DNA of 64,000 bases from Methylobacterium oryzae. Lineage in GTDB: Bacteria > Pseudomonadota > Alphaproteobacteria > Rhizobiales > Beijerinckiaceae. Location: assembly GCF_021398735.1 (NCBI RefSeq), contig NZ_CP090349.1, positions 1,928,501 through 1,992,500 on the forward strand, read 5' to 3'. A model generated the notes under the pieces. The model did not search any database and was not told the DNA's origin. It saw nothing but the letters and a program-made list of their open reading frames with translations. Made by a program: the position numbers and the translations under genes. Positions within the stretch are counted from its first letter, which is position 1. The number at the start of each line of letters is the position of its first letter. Shown piece after piece: positions 42,933 through 54,325 of this stretch.

Positions 42933-43913
42933 ATGGCCTATTACCAGAACATCTTCACGCAGGTTCAGGTGCGCCCGCTCGTGCCGGATCAGGGCGTTCC
43001 GGTCGCGGTCGACGAGCGGGTCGGCAAGCCGTTCAACAGCTACCTGTTCGGGCTGATCGGCAACAGCCAGGTCGGGCCGATCTACATCGGCTACATCGCG
43101 GCCCTGTCGATCACATGCGGGGTGATCGCCTTCGAGATCATCGGGCTCAACATGTGGGCCTCGGTGAACTGGGACCCGGTCCAGTTCGTCCGGCAATTGC
43201 CGTGGCTCGCCCTCGAGCCGCCTCTCCCGAAGTACGGCCTGAAGGTCCTTCCGCCCCTGAACGAGGGCGGGTGGTGGCTCATCGCCGGCTTCTTCCTGAC
43301 GGCCTCGATCCTGCTGTGGTGGGTCCATCTCTACAAGCGGGCGCGGGCGCTCGGCCTCGGCCTGCACGTGCCGTGGGCCTTCGCGTCGGCGATCTGGCTC
43401 TACCTCGTCCTCGGCTTCATCCGGCCGGTGCTGATGGGCTCGTGGTCGGAAGCCGTGCCGTTCGGCATCTTCCCGCACCTCGACTGGACCGCGGCCTTCT
43501 CGCTCCGCTACGGGAACCTCTTCTACAACCCGTTCCACATGCTCTCGATCACGTTCCTCTACGGGTCGACGCTGCTGTTCGCGATGCACGGGGGCACGAT
43601 CCTGGCCTGCTCGCGCTACGGCGCGGAGCGCGAGATCGACCAGATCGTCGACCGCGGCACGGCCACCGAGCGCGCCGCCCTGTTCTGGCGCTGGACCATG
43701 GGCTTCAACGCCACGATGGAGTCGGTCCATCGCTGGGCGTGGTGGTTCGCCGTGCTGACGACGCTGACCGGCGGCATCGGCATCCTGCTCACCGGGACCG
43801 TGGTCGACAACTGGTACCTCTGGGCCGTCAAGCACGGCGTCGCGCCCTCGTACCCGCAGGTCTACGGCCCGATCGTGGATCCCGCCCATCTCGCACCCGG
43901 CATGAAGCCGTGA
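42933..43913 (+). CDS. pufM: Photosynthetic reaction centre M subunit PufM
   Basis: PufM has 326 residues and five membrane helices. It is the partner of PufL and holds the other half of the special pair and [16 protein letters not shown] is the family start. [27 protein letters not shown] carries the pigment and iron histidines, seen as [10 protein letters not shown] and [25 protein letters not shown] is helix E. GGGGGAGG lies shortly before the ATG. The stop is 10 bases ahead of pufC with AGGAGG in between. The 3' end is intact; no pufX-like gene follows. Confidence 0.97.
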   Translation: MAYYQNIFTQVQVRPLVPDQGVPVAVDERVGKPFNSYLFGLIGNSQVGPIYIGYIAALSITCGVIAFEIIGLNMWASVNWDPVQFVRQLPWLALEPPLPKYGLKVLPPLNEGGWWLIAGFFLTASILLWWVHLYKRARALGLGLHVPWAFASAIWLYLVLGFIRPVLMGSWSEAVPFGIFPHLDWTAAFSLRYGNLFYNPFHMLSITFLYGSTLLFAMHGGTILACSRYGAEREIDQIVDRGTATERAALFWRWTMGFNATMESVHRWAWWFAVLTTLTGGIGILLTGTVVDNWYLWAVKHGVAPSYPQVYGPIVDPAHLAPGMKP

Positions 43914-43923
43914 GGAGGCCGTC

Positions 43924-45027
43924 ATGAAGACGATTCTGGCGGTGGCCGGCGGCGCACTGGCCCTCTTCCTCACCATCGCGATGTTCGGCGGCGCCGGCTG
44001 GACCCACCCGCCGATGGCGAACAAGCAGACCGGCTTCCGCGGGACGGGCATGGACCTGATCCGCACCCGCGCCGGCAACGAGGCGCTGGCCGCCGCGAAC
44101 GTCGCCCCGACCCCGGCCGATCCGGCCGATGCGGGCGGCGACAAGGCCTCGGCCGTCTACCAGAACGTCCAGGTTCTGGGCGATCTTTCGGCCGAGCAGT
44201 TCAACCGGCTGATGGTGTCGATCACCGAGTGGGTGGCCCCGCAGCAGGGCTGCACCTACTGCCACAGCACCGAGAACATGGCGTCCGACGAGCTCTACCA
44301 GAAGCGCGTCGCCCGGCGGATGCTCCAGATGACCCAGTACATCAACTCGTCCTGGAAAGAGAACCACGTCCATCAAACGGGCGTGACCTGCTACACCTGT
44401 CACCGCGGCAATCCGGTGCCGGCCAATATCTGGTTCGATCATCCGGTTCAGGGGGCGGGGCGCTTCATCCCGCGCAACAACAGCCAGAACCTCGCCTCCG
44501 CAGAAGTCGGCAACACCTCGCTGCCCTACGACGTCTATCAGGCCTTCTATCAGCACAAGGAGACGTCGGAGGACGCGGTCCGGGTCAACGCCACCACGGC
44601 GCTGCCGGAGACCAAGGGCAAGCCGATCCAGGACGCCGAGAAGACCTTCGCGATCATGATCAGCATGTCGCAATCGCTCGGGGTCAACTGCACCTTCTGC
44701 CACAACACCCGATCGGTGGCGCAGTGGGACACCAGCACGCCCAACCGCATCCATGCCTGGTACGGCATCCGCATGGTGCGTGACCTGAACCAGGATTACA
44801 TGGAGCCGCTGAAATCGACATTCCCGCGGAACCGGCTCGGGATCCTGGGCGACGTGCCGAAGATCAACTGCGCCACCTGTCACAACGGCGCCAACAAGCC
44901 GCTCAACGGCGCCAACGTGATCGAGCCCTATCCGGAGCTGTCGCACCCGACGATCGCCGTGAGCCTGCCGACCGGCGAGGCCAAGGACCCGATCCCCGGG
45001 ACCGAGACCCCGACGCCGAAGCCCTGA
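43924..45027 (+). CDS. pufC: Reaction-centre tetrahaem cytochrome PufC
   Basis: PufC is the periplasmic c-type cytochrome bound to the reaction centre that re-reduces the special pair. It has 367 residues. Four haem sites are present: CTYCH (Cys about 110), CYTCH (about 156), CTFCH (about 256) and CATCH (about 316). Axial methionines are available in RRMLQM and MISMSQ. The N-terminus is one hydrophobic segment (ILAVAGGALALFLTIAMFGGAG) with no lipobox cysteine, so it is probably held by an uncleaved signal anchor rather than lipidated. A strong hairpin follows 8 bases after the stop. Confidence 0.96.
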   Translation: MKTILAVAGGALALFLTIAMFGGAGWTHPPMANKQTGFRGTGMDLIRTRAGNEALAAANVAPTPADPADAGGDKASAVYQNVQVLGDLSAEQFNRLMVSITEWVAPQQGCTYCHSTENMASDELYQKRVARRMLQMTQYINSSWKENHVHQTGVTCYTCHRGNPVPANIWFDHPVQGAGRFIPRNNSQNLASAEVGNTSLPYDVYQAFYQHKETSEDAVRVNATTALPETKGKPIQDAEKTFAIMISMSQSLGVNCTFCHNTRSVAQWDTSTPNRIHAWYGIRMVRDLNQDYMEPLKSTFPRNRLGILGDVPKINCATCHNGANKPLNGANVIEPYPELSHPTIAVSLPTGEAKDPIPGTETPTPKP

Positions 45028-45035
45028 TCCGCCCC

Positions 45036-45061
45036 GGGGCGGCCGGACCACCGGCCGCCCC
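45036..45061 (+). terminator. Hairpin after pufC
   Basis: GGGGCGGCCGG (45036-45046) pairs perfectly with CCGGCCGCCCC (45051-45061) around a 4-base loop, an 11-bp stem. There is no T-run, so it is either a 3' decay barrier or a terminator that needs help. It marks the end of the puf operon. Confidence 0.65.
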
Positions 45062-45136
45062 GCCCAAGCTACAGGGAACCTCCGTGGGGTAGAGGCGTCG
45101 ATACCGGCGGCCAAGCTCGGCCCTCAGGAGGCGTCC

Positions 45137-45280
45137 GTGACCATCACCATCTCGAACCTCCAGCCGCTGATCGCGATACTCGCCGGAATCCTGATCCTGG
45201 TGATGCCGCGGCTGCTCAACTACATCGTCGCGATCTACCTGATCGTCGTCGGCGTGATCGGGCTCGGAATCCTGCATTGA
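45137..45280 (+). CDS. DUF3096-family membrane mini-protein
   Basis: This product has 47 residues and a GTG start with AGGAGG 7 bases upstream. It consists of two hydrophobic segments, LIAILAGILILVMPRLL and NYIVAIYLIVVGVIGLGIL, joined by PRLLN. This matches the DUF3096 pattern I recall from proteobacteria (L-x-A-G-I-L-I-L-x-x-P-R-L-L-N-Y-I-V-A). Function is unknown. It lies between the puf hairpin and ppdK and is probably expressed alone. Confidence 0.72.
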   Translation: MTITISNLQPLIAILAGILILVMPRLLNYIVAIYLIVVGVIGLGILH

Positions 45281-45445
45281 CGGGCCGCGCCCGCGCCGCG
45301 ACGGCGCGGACCTGACAGACCGCTCGAGCCGTCAGTCGCGCACGCACAGGGCCATCGCGCGTTCATCTTGCGTTGCGCTGCGGGATGGTCCAACCCCGCC
45401 CATCAGCTCGGCCGGCGCCGGGCACCAGATACGGACGGGATCGAC

Positions 45446-48136
<2,691 letters not shown>

Positions 48137-48145
48137 GACCGGTCC

Positions 48146-48171
48146 GGGGGACGCCGAGCACGTCCCCCTTT
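48146..48171 (+). terminator. Terminator after ppdK
   Basis: GGGGGACG (48146-48153) pairs with CGTCCCCC (48161-48168) around a 7-base loop and is followed by TTT. A second small hairpin, CGCCTC-TTTTT-GAGGCG (48228-48244) with TTCTTC after it, lies further on. Confidence 0.65.
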
Positions 48172-48328
48172 CGGCTATCAACCTTCCGTATGAGGATCAG
48201 TGGAAAAATTCGCCTTTCGGTCGAACTCGCCTCTTTTTGAGGCGTTCTTCGATTGAATGGGTACGCCCGACGTGCGCCTAATCGGCCCGCGTCGGGTTCA
48301 GCATCGCCCGTCAGAAGCGGCCGCCACC

Positions 48329-48580
48329 ATGTCCCACAGCCCATCGCCGCTGTGCCTCGCCGAGACCGAAGCGGTCGCGGCTGTCCCGAGCGTCGCCGTT
48401 CGCGCCTACCTCGCTCTCGTCGCCGGTCTCGGCGGTGTCGTCACGGCCGTGATGCTGATGATGTCGGTCGCGGCCAACAGCGGCAGCGAGGCGGAGCGCA
48501 TCTCGGCGACGCAGGAAGACAGCTACGCGACCACGCTGGTCGGCGCGCTGGCGGTCAACCTGTCCAAGCCTCTGCGCTGA
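48329..48580 (+). CDS. Small single-span membrane protein of unknown function
   Basis: The product has 83 residues. An N-terminal polar part is followed by one hydrophobic span (AYLALVAGLGGVVTAVMLMMS) and a polar tail with SEAERISATQEDSYATT. No family is recognised. ATG 48329 is preceded by AGAAGCGG; an in-frame ATG at 48257 would add 24 residues and cannot be excluded. It converges with the DUF882 gene. Confidence 0.5.
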   Translation: MSHSPSPLCLAETEAVAAVPSVAVRAYLALVAGLGGVVTAVMLMMSVAANSGSEAERISATQEDSYATTLVGALAVNLSKPLR

Positions 48581-48662
48581 GCGGGTATCCGGCGTCGACC
48601 GCCCCGGGTGGCCCGGCCCACTGCGTGGCTCCGATCCGGACGTCCTGACGACGACGGTCGAA

Positions 48663-50177
48663 TCACCGCGCCCCCGACACGGCCCGCGCGGCCGAGCCGG
48701 TGAAACGGGTCGGCAGGTCGTCGCCGGGGCTGCGGGGACTGAAGCGCGTAGTGACCCGGTCGGGCGCTGCGCCGACCACCGCGTCGGGCGCGGCGCCGCG
48801 CAGGCGCGTGGCGGCCACGTGCACGGGGGTCGCGCGGCTCGCCGGGGCAGCGCCCGGGCCGGCCGATACGGAGTCGAACAGGGCGCGCAGTTGCGCCTTG
48901 GCATCCGCGTCCGGAGCCACGAGGGAGCGGGCGCGAGCCGGAACCGCCGCCGCCGGCTTGTCGAGGGCGCGGATCTCGGCCGCCGGCGCGAGGTTGGCCA
49001 TCCCGCGCTCCAGCGCCGCGAACTGCACAGGGCGGGGCGGCGGCAGGGGCATGTTCAGGCTCGCCGCGACGGCGGCCATATCGGCGGGGCGCCGCGGCGG
49101 GAGCGGTGCCGTGACGGCGGTCACGGTATCGTCGACGGCGACCGGCTGACTGGCGGTCAGGAGCGCCTTGGCGTCGGCGGGCCTGGTGTCGGAGGGCTTG
49201 GTCTCGGCGCCTTTCGCCTGCGCCCGCTCGGCCAGCGAGCCGCGCAGGGCGTCGTCGGCCGCGGGCGCCGCGTAGGCGAGGGCCGCGCGCGCGCCCGCCG
49301 GATCCTGCGGATCGGCGCTCGCCACGGCGACGACGGGCGCGCGGCGCGACTTCCGCGCCGTCTCCACCGGGGCCGGCACCGGCGCGGGTTCCGGTGCCGA
49401 CCGGCCGCCGCCGAACAGGCTGGCCAGGAAGCCGAACAGGCCGGGCCCGTCCTCCTCCTCGCCGCTGGCCATCTGCGTCGTGAGGCCCGCCACGGTGCCG
49501 CCGCGGGCCAGGATCTCGGCCTTGGCCTCCTCGTAGCGAGGGAAGGGCCGGTTGTCGCTCGGGAGCAGGACGGTCTTGCCGTCCGGGAAGAGGCGGGCGA
49601 GCTGATCGTGGGTCATGCGCGGCCACATCCGCACCGAGCCCACGTCGAGGTGCACGAACGGCGTTCCGGCATGGGGGTACCAGCCGACGCCGCCGCGCTG
49701 CATCCGGAGACCGACCTCCCGGATCCGGTCGATCGACACGTCCGGCAGGAAGAAGTCCATCGCCTTGCCGAGCATGTGCTGGCTGTACTCGGCCACCATC
49801 CTGGAGCGGCGGCGCAGCATCGCGTTGGTGCCCGGCGACCGGTAGGCCGACACGACGTGGATCGGCTGCGTCGCCCCGACCTGGCGATAGGCCTCCCAGA
49901 CCGTATCGAACAGCCGCGGGTCCATCTTTGTCGGCTCGTTGACCCGCCAGTCGCGCAGGAGCCAGTTCAGCTGCTCGAGAGCCGCGCGGTCGTAGCGCCC
50001 ATCGCGCTTGAACGTGATGGTCGCGCTCTCCTGCGTGTGGGTGTGGTAGATCGACAGGGAGCGGGTGTCGCCGTTGGCGACCGCGTCCTCGGTCTCGGCC
50101 GTCCCGGCGATCAGTCCGAGCGCGAGGCCGGACAGGGCGAGAGTGAGGTGGCGAAGGGCGCGCGGGAGACTGGGCAC
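48663..50177 (-). CDS. DUF882 / MepK-like peptidoglycan endopeptidase with long C-terminal tail
   Basis: The product has 504 residues. A signal-like hydrophobic segment (LTLALSGLALGLIAG) is followed by a DUF882 (M15-like) domain. HVVSAYRSPGTNAML, then the zinc site SQHMLGKAMDFFLP (His-x6-Asp) and TPFVHLDVG (second His), fall at about 105-195. The domain matches E. coli YcbK/MepK, which cleaves 3,3-crosslinks in peptidoglycan. The remaining 300 residues are Ala/Pro-rich, low in complexity and probably disordered. GTG 50177 is the best start. An L,D-transpeptidase gene lies 142 bases upstream; E. coli has the same ldtD-mepK pairing, so the two likely make and cut the same crosslinks. Confidence 0.82.
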   Translation of the reverse strand: MPSLPRALRHLTLALSGLALGLIAGTAETEDAVANGDTRSLSIYHTHTQESATITFKRDGRYDRAALEQLNWLLRDWRVNEPTKMDPRLFDTVWEAYRQVGATQPIHVVSAYRSPGTNAMLRRRSRMVAEYSQHMLGKAMDFFLPDVSIDRIREVGLRMQRGGVGWYPHAGTPFVHLDVGSVRMWPRMTHDQLARLFPDGKTVLLPSDNRPFPRYEEAKAEILARGGTVAGLTTQMASGEEEDGPGLFGFLASLFGGGRSAPEPAPVPAPVETARKSRRAPVVAVASADPQDPAGARAALAYAAPAADDALRGSLAERAQAKGAETKPSDTRPADAKALLTASQPVAVDDTVTAVTAPLPPRRPADMAAVAASLNMPLPPPRPVQFAALERGMANLAPAAEIRALDKPAAAVPARARSLVAPDADAKAQLRALFDSVSAGPGAAPASRATPVHVAATRLRGAAPDAVVGAAPDRVTTRFSPRSPGDDLPTRFTGSAARAVSGAR

Positions 50178-50319
50178 GACGGTCCTGATCCTCTCCCGAC
50201 AGCCTGACCCGACGCCTGTTGAACCGGGTTCGCGACCGAAACGGCTAAGGCTCGACCGTGGCGAAATCGTGCCCGGCTGTGCGGCCGCGCACCTGAAAGT
50301 TGCTGGTGGCGCGGGTGGG

Positions 50320-52344
50320 CTACCACCACCCGCGCGGCGCCGCCTGCTGCGGCGCGGGCGTCCAGAGGCCGGGCTCGCCGTATTCCGGCGCGCTGTCGGC
50401 ACGGGCGGCGCGACGCTGGGCGCGGCGCGGCGTCTCCGCCTCCTCGTAGCGCCCGCCCGGCCACGCGTCGGCATCCGCGATCGGCCGCTCGGGCGCGCGG
50501 CGATGGACGGTCCGGGGCGCGGGCGGCTTCGGGGCGCGCTCGGCCTTGCGTCGCGCCGGCTCTTCCGGGAGCCTGGCGATCGCCGGACCGCCGCCGCCGG
50601 GCAGCCCGAGGGCCGCGCGCATCGGCGCGTCGTAGCCGTAGAGATCCGGCAGGGTGCGGTAGGTGCCGCCGTCGTCCACGAACGCCGTGAAGTAGGCGAG
50701 GTGGACCGGCAGCTTCTCCGGCAGCCGGATGGTGCGCTCGCCCTTGCCGATCAGCTTCTTCAGCCGATCCGCGGACCAGTTCGGCAGCACCGCGTCGGCG
50801 AGGCGGAACGGGTCGTCGACGCGGACGCAGCCGTGGCTGAAATCGCGCTTCGCGGCCGAGAACAGCGAGCGGTTCGGCGTGTCGTGCAGGTAGACCGCGT
50901 GCTGGTTCGGGAACATGAATTTGATGAAGCCGAGCGCGTTGCGCTCCCCCGGGGGCTGGCGCAGCGAGATGTGCCCGCCGCGACGGACGACCTCGTAGCC
51001 GCCCCAGGTCTTGCCGCCGTAGCCGGCGAGCTTCGGCGCCATCGTCTTCAGGATCGACGGCGGGACGTACCAGGACGGGTTGACGACCGCATACTCCATC
51101 ATCCCGGAGAACAGCGGCGTGCGCGATTCCGGCTTGCCGACGATGACCCGCGCCTCGTCGCGCATCACACCGCCCCGGTAGGCGCGCAGGCGATACTCCG
51201 GCACGTTGACGAGGATGTAATCCGGCCCCAGATCGCCCGGGAGCCAGCGCCACCGCTCCATGTTGACGATGAGTTCGGCCTCACCGCCCGTCGGGCGCGC
51301 CGTGCGGCCGGCATCGGCGAGGGCGAGCACCGTCTGGACGTTCAGGACGCCGTTCCCAGGTAGGCCGCGGCCGCGCTGGAACTTGGCCACCGCGTCGGCG
51401 ACCATGGAATCGTACTCCTCCGGCTCGCCGGGCCCCTTGTCCAGGGTCGCGGCCGGACGGCTTTCGAGGTTGAAATGTGCCCGCAGCAGCGGGACGCGGG
51501 CATCGCGCATGCCGACGCGCAGGGCCGGCCCGGCCGGGAGGCGCAGCGGCTTCACCGCGGTCGGCGCAGGCCCCCGCAGGCTGGCGAGCCGCGCCTTCAG
51601 CGCGAGATAGCCCGGAGTCGCCGGGTTGTAGGCCTGCAGTGTCTCGCCGGCTTTCGCGCCGGCCTCGTCGAGCTTCGCCAGGACGTCGTTGCCGGCCGGC
51701 AGATCGAGGTGCGGGGTGATCAGCCGCGAGATCGAGGCCAGGTTGATCCGGCCGCCGCGGGCGTCCCGGGCATAGAGAACCGCCGCCGCGGACAGGCGCA
51801 GATCGGCGTCGGCGACCGCCTTCTCGTCCGGTTTGTCGGCGAGCGCCGGGACCGTGTAGGCGCGGGGGTCGAGCCCGTCCTCGGCGGCGGCCGCCAGCCG
51901 CGCCGACACCGCCTTCGCGGCGTCGGTCCAGGCCCCGCCGGAGATCCAGAGCGGCTTGAAGCTGCGGGCCTCGTAGAAGCTCCGGATCGCGTCGCGGTCC
52001 TTGCCGGCGAGGCGGAGCAGCAGGGGCGCGGCATCCGCGAACCGGGCGAAGATTGCGGCGCCGAGCGGGTCCGTCGGGGCGACCGGGGCCGCCGCGGCGG
52101 GAGCCGGGGACGGCTCGGCCGCCGGCGCCTCAGGCTTGTAGTCGGGAAGGGCGGTCGCGGCGGGCGCCGACGGGTCCGCCGGCGCGGGCGCCGCCGGCCC
52201 CGGCGCGGCAGTGGGCGGGGTCGCGGGGACATCGGTGGCCGGCTGGTCCAGCGCGGCCGTCGCGGCGCGGAGGGAGCCGGCCGGTGCCAGCGTGCCACCG
52301 AGAAGGGCGGCCAGCGCGATGAGGCTGGAGCGCGGGACGCGCAT
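50320..52344 (-). CDS. L,D-transpeptidase (YkuD family, LdtD/YcbB-like)
   Basis: This 674-residue periplasmic enzyme forms 3,3 (DAP-DAP) peptidoglycan crosslinks. It has a signal peptide ending near LRAAT. A Pro/Ala-rich stretch (about residues 30-95) leads to a scaffold domain (about 95-265) and a PG-binding module (about 305-345; AVAKFQRGRGLPGNGVLN). The YkuD domain (about 370-545) has the catalytic cysteine in DFSHGCVRVDDPF. This multi-domain layout is that of LdtD/YcbB. An Arg-rich tail ends the protein. Promoter candidate at 52391-52419. The MepK-like gene follows. Confidence 0.9.
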   Translation of the reverse strand: MRVPRSSLIALAALLGGTLAPAGSLRAATAALDQPATDVPATPPTAAPGPAAPAPADPSAPAATALPDYKPEAPAAEPSPAPAAAAPVAPTDPLGAAIFARFADAAPLLLRLAGKDRDAIRSFYEARSFKPLWISGGAWTDAAKAVSARLAAAAEDGLDPRAYTVPALADKPDEKAVADADLRLSAAAVLYARDARGGRINLASISRLITPHLDLPAGNDVLAKLDEAGAKAGETLQAYNPATPGYLALKARLASLRGPAPTAVKPLRLPAGPALRVGMRDARVPLLRAHFNLESRPAATLDKGPGEPEEYDSMVADAVAKFQRGRGLPGNGVLNVQTVLALADAGRTARPTGGEAELIVNMERWRWLPGDLGPDYILVNVPEYRLRAYRGGVMRDEARVIVGKPESRTPLFSGMMEYAVVNPSWYVPPSILKTMAPKLAGYGGKTWGGYEVVRRGGHISLRQPPGERNALGFIKFMFPNQHAVYLHDTPNRSLFSAAKRDFSHGCVRVDDPFRLADAVLPNWSADRLKKLIGKGERTIRLPEKLPVHLAYFTAFVDDGGTYRTLPDLYGYDAPMRAALGLPGGGGPAIARLPEEPARRKAERAPKPPAPRTVHRRAPERPIADADAWPGGRYEEAETPRRAQRRAARADSAPEYGEPGLWTPAPQQAAPRGWW

Positions 52345-52390
52345 TGTGATCTCCCGGGGCGCGGCGGCAGGACCGCACGCTCAGATTGTG

Positions 52391-52419
52391 ATTATCCGCG
52401 CAAGCGTGGCTTTGAGCAA
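52391..52419 (-). promoter_or_regulatory. Candidate promoter of the L,D-transpeptidase gene
   Basis: On the minus strand TTGCTC (52419-52414) and GATAAT (52396-52391) are 17 bases apart, about 47 bases before the ATG at 52344. The match to sigma-70 is good for a GC-rich genome, but judged by eye. Confidence 0.45.
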
Positions 52420-52560
52420 CCGCAGTTATCGCGAATAGAGGCTCGGTCCTGCAGATGAATGTGTCATTTCTAATGCTGCTCAGCTTACGATCCGCTCAAT
52501 CATCTGCCGGCGCGACGCAGCAGGGCCGAGAATTTCAGCGACCGTGGCCGAAACGAATGC

Positions 52561-52586
52561 GCGCGGTGCGCTAGCGCACGCCGCGC
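52561..52586 (-). terminator. Hairpin after the sigma-54 activator gene
   Basis: GCGCGGTGCGCTAGCGCACG and the bases following form an inverted repeat around TA, with one 2-base bulge. It begins 5 bases after the stop at 52591 on the minus strand. No T-run follows, so it is a weak terminator call. Confidence 0.4.
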
Positions 52587-52590
52587 TCGA

Positions 52591-54075
52591 TCAGGCCGCG
52601 TCCTCGGTTTTATCGTCCTCCTCCAGCCCCAGATCCTTGAGCTTGCGGTAGAGGGTGGAGCGTCCGATGCCGAGGCGGCGCGAGACCTCGGACATCCGCT
52701 GCCGGTAGAACTGGAGCGCGAAGCGGATAATCTCCGCCTCCAGGACGTCCATCGGCTTCATCTCGCCGGTCTCCTCGGCGACGAGCGACATAGCGTGCGG
52801 GTCGCGGACCTCGACGCGGACGATCTCCCGCACCGGTTCGGGGGCGTAGGCCGGCATCTGCGGCTGGACCGGCGCTGCCGGGATCCGCACGTCGAAGCCC
52901 TCGACCTGCGCGGCGATCTGGGGGAATTCGGAGACGGTCAACTCGTCGCCGTCCGCCAGCACGACGGCGCGGAACAGGGCGTTCTCCAGCTGCCGGACGT
53001 TGCCCGGCCAGGGATAGCGCGTGAGCAGGGCCATGGCCTCCGGGCTGATCGCCCGCACGCGCTTGCCTTCCTCGGCCGAGAACCGCGCGCAGAACGAGCG
53101 GACGAGGTCCGGGATGTCCTCGCGGCGCGCCCGCAGGGGCGGCAGCGTCATCGGGAAGACGTTCAGGCGGTAGTAGAGATCCTCGCGGAACTTGCCCTGC
53201 TTCACGAGGTCGAGCAGCGACCGGTTCGTCGCCGAGACGAGTCGGATGTCCACCCGCACCGAGCGCTTGCCGCCGACGGGATCGACCTCGCCCTCCTGGA
53301 GGGCCCGGAGCAGCTTCACCTGCGCGTCGAGGGGCAACTCACCGATCTCGTCCAGGAACAGGGTCCCGCCCGAGGCCTCGACGAACTTGCCGGCGTGCTT
53401 CTCGGTGGCGCCGGTGAACGCCCCCTTCTCGTGGCCGAACAAAGTGGATTCCACCAGGTTCTCCGGGATCGCCCCGCAATTGACGGTCACGAAAGGCTTG
53501 CCGCGCCGGTCGCCGGACCCCTGGATCGCCCGGGCCAGGACCTCCTTGCCGACGCCGGACTCGCCCTCGATCAGAACGGGGATGTTCGACTTCGCCGCCC
53601 GCTCGGCGAGGCGGATCACCCGCTCCATGTCGGGGCTCTTCGAGGTGAGATCCTTGAAGGTGAGCGCCCCGGAGGCGCGGCGGCGCATGCGGCGCACCTC
53701 CTCCTCAAGCGTGTCGACCCGCAGGGCATTCTTGATCGAGACCTGGAGCCGCTCCGCGCCCGCCGGTTTGACCACGAAATCCACGGCGCCGGCCCGCATG
53801 GCGCTGACCACAGTGTCGATGGAGCCGTTGGAGGTCTGGACGATGACCGGCGTGGCGAGGCCGCTCTTGCGCATCTCGGCCAGGACACCGAGCCCGTCGA
53901 GCCCCGGCATCACGAGGTCGAGGAGCACGACATCCGCACCCTCGGATCGCAGCAGGGTCAGCGCGTCCGCACCGGTCTCGGCGATCCGCGCCTCGAAGCC
54001 GAAGCGGCGCACGGCCGCCTCGGCCAGGCGCCGCTGGACCGGATCGTCATCCACGATGAGCACGGTGGCGGACAT
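52591..54075 (-). CDS. NtrC-family sigma-54-dependent response regulator
   Basis: The product has 494 residues. A receiver domain (about 1-118) has the phospho-acceptor Asp at about 53 (VVLLDLVMPG) and acidic DDD near residue 9. The AAA+ domain (about 143-375) has Walker A GESGVGKE (171-178) and the sigma-54-contacting GAFTGA (218-223). Walker B is GGTLFLDEIG. A linker of about 60 residues precedes the Fis-type helix-turn-helix (about 450-487, SEVSRRLGIGRSTLYRKLK). It should activate RpoN promoters when phosphorylated. No cognate kinase is adjacent, so targets and signal are unknown. Confidence 0.92.
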   Translation of the reverse strand: MSATVLIVDDDPVQRRLAEAAVRRFGFEARIAETGADALTLLRSEGADVVLLDLVMPGLDGLGVLAEMRKSGLATPVIVQTSNGSIDTVVSAMRAGAVDFVVKPAGAERLQVSIKNALRVDTLEEEVRRMRRRASGALTFKDLTSKSPDMERVIRLAERAAKSNIPVLIEGESGVGKEVLARAIQGSGDRRGKPFVTVNCGAIPENLVESTLFGHEKGAFTGATEKHAGKFVEASGGTLFLDEIGELPLDAQVKLLRALQEGEVDPVGGKRSVRVDIRLVSATNRSLLDLVKQGKFREDLYYRLNVFPMTLPPLRARREDIPDLVRSFCARFSAEEGKRVRAISPEAMALLTRYPWPGNVRQLENALFRAVVLADGDELTVSEFPQIAAQVEGFDVRIPAAPVQPQMPAYAPEPVREIVRVEVRDPHAMSLVAEETGEMKPMDVLEAEIIRFALQFYRQRMSEVSRRLGIGRSTLYRKLKDLGLEEDDKTEDAA

Positions 54076-54325
54076 GGCGGCTCCCTGAACGGCGCGCGAA
54101 GGCCGGACACGCGACGCGGGCTCGACCCGGTCGCGGCCTTCCGATTCGGCGACTGTTTCGTTTCGAGCCGTAGGGTGACCGACAGTCGTAAAGTGCCGCT
54201 TAACGACGTTTGCGCCGCGTCGTCACCGATCGCGCGCCGGTCCGACGGTCCCTCCGCGTTGAACGCGTGGCGGCACGCTCGATATCAGGGTACGGGGCCG
54301 GAGCCCTTGGAGAGGATCGCACACC

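Noticed and set aside
45312..45336. Imperfect palindrome centred on GCTCGAGC before ppdK
   Set aside because: Arms beyond the 8-base core match only partly. It could be an operator, but support is too weak to list.
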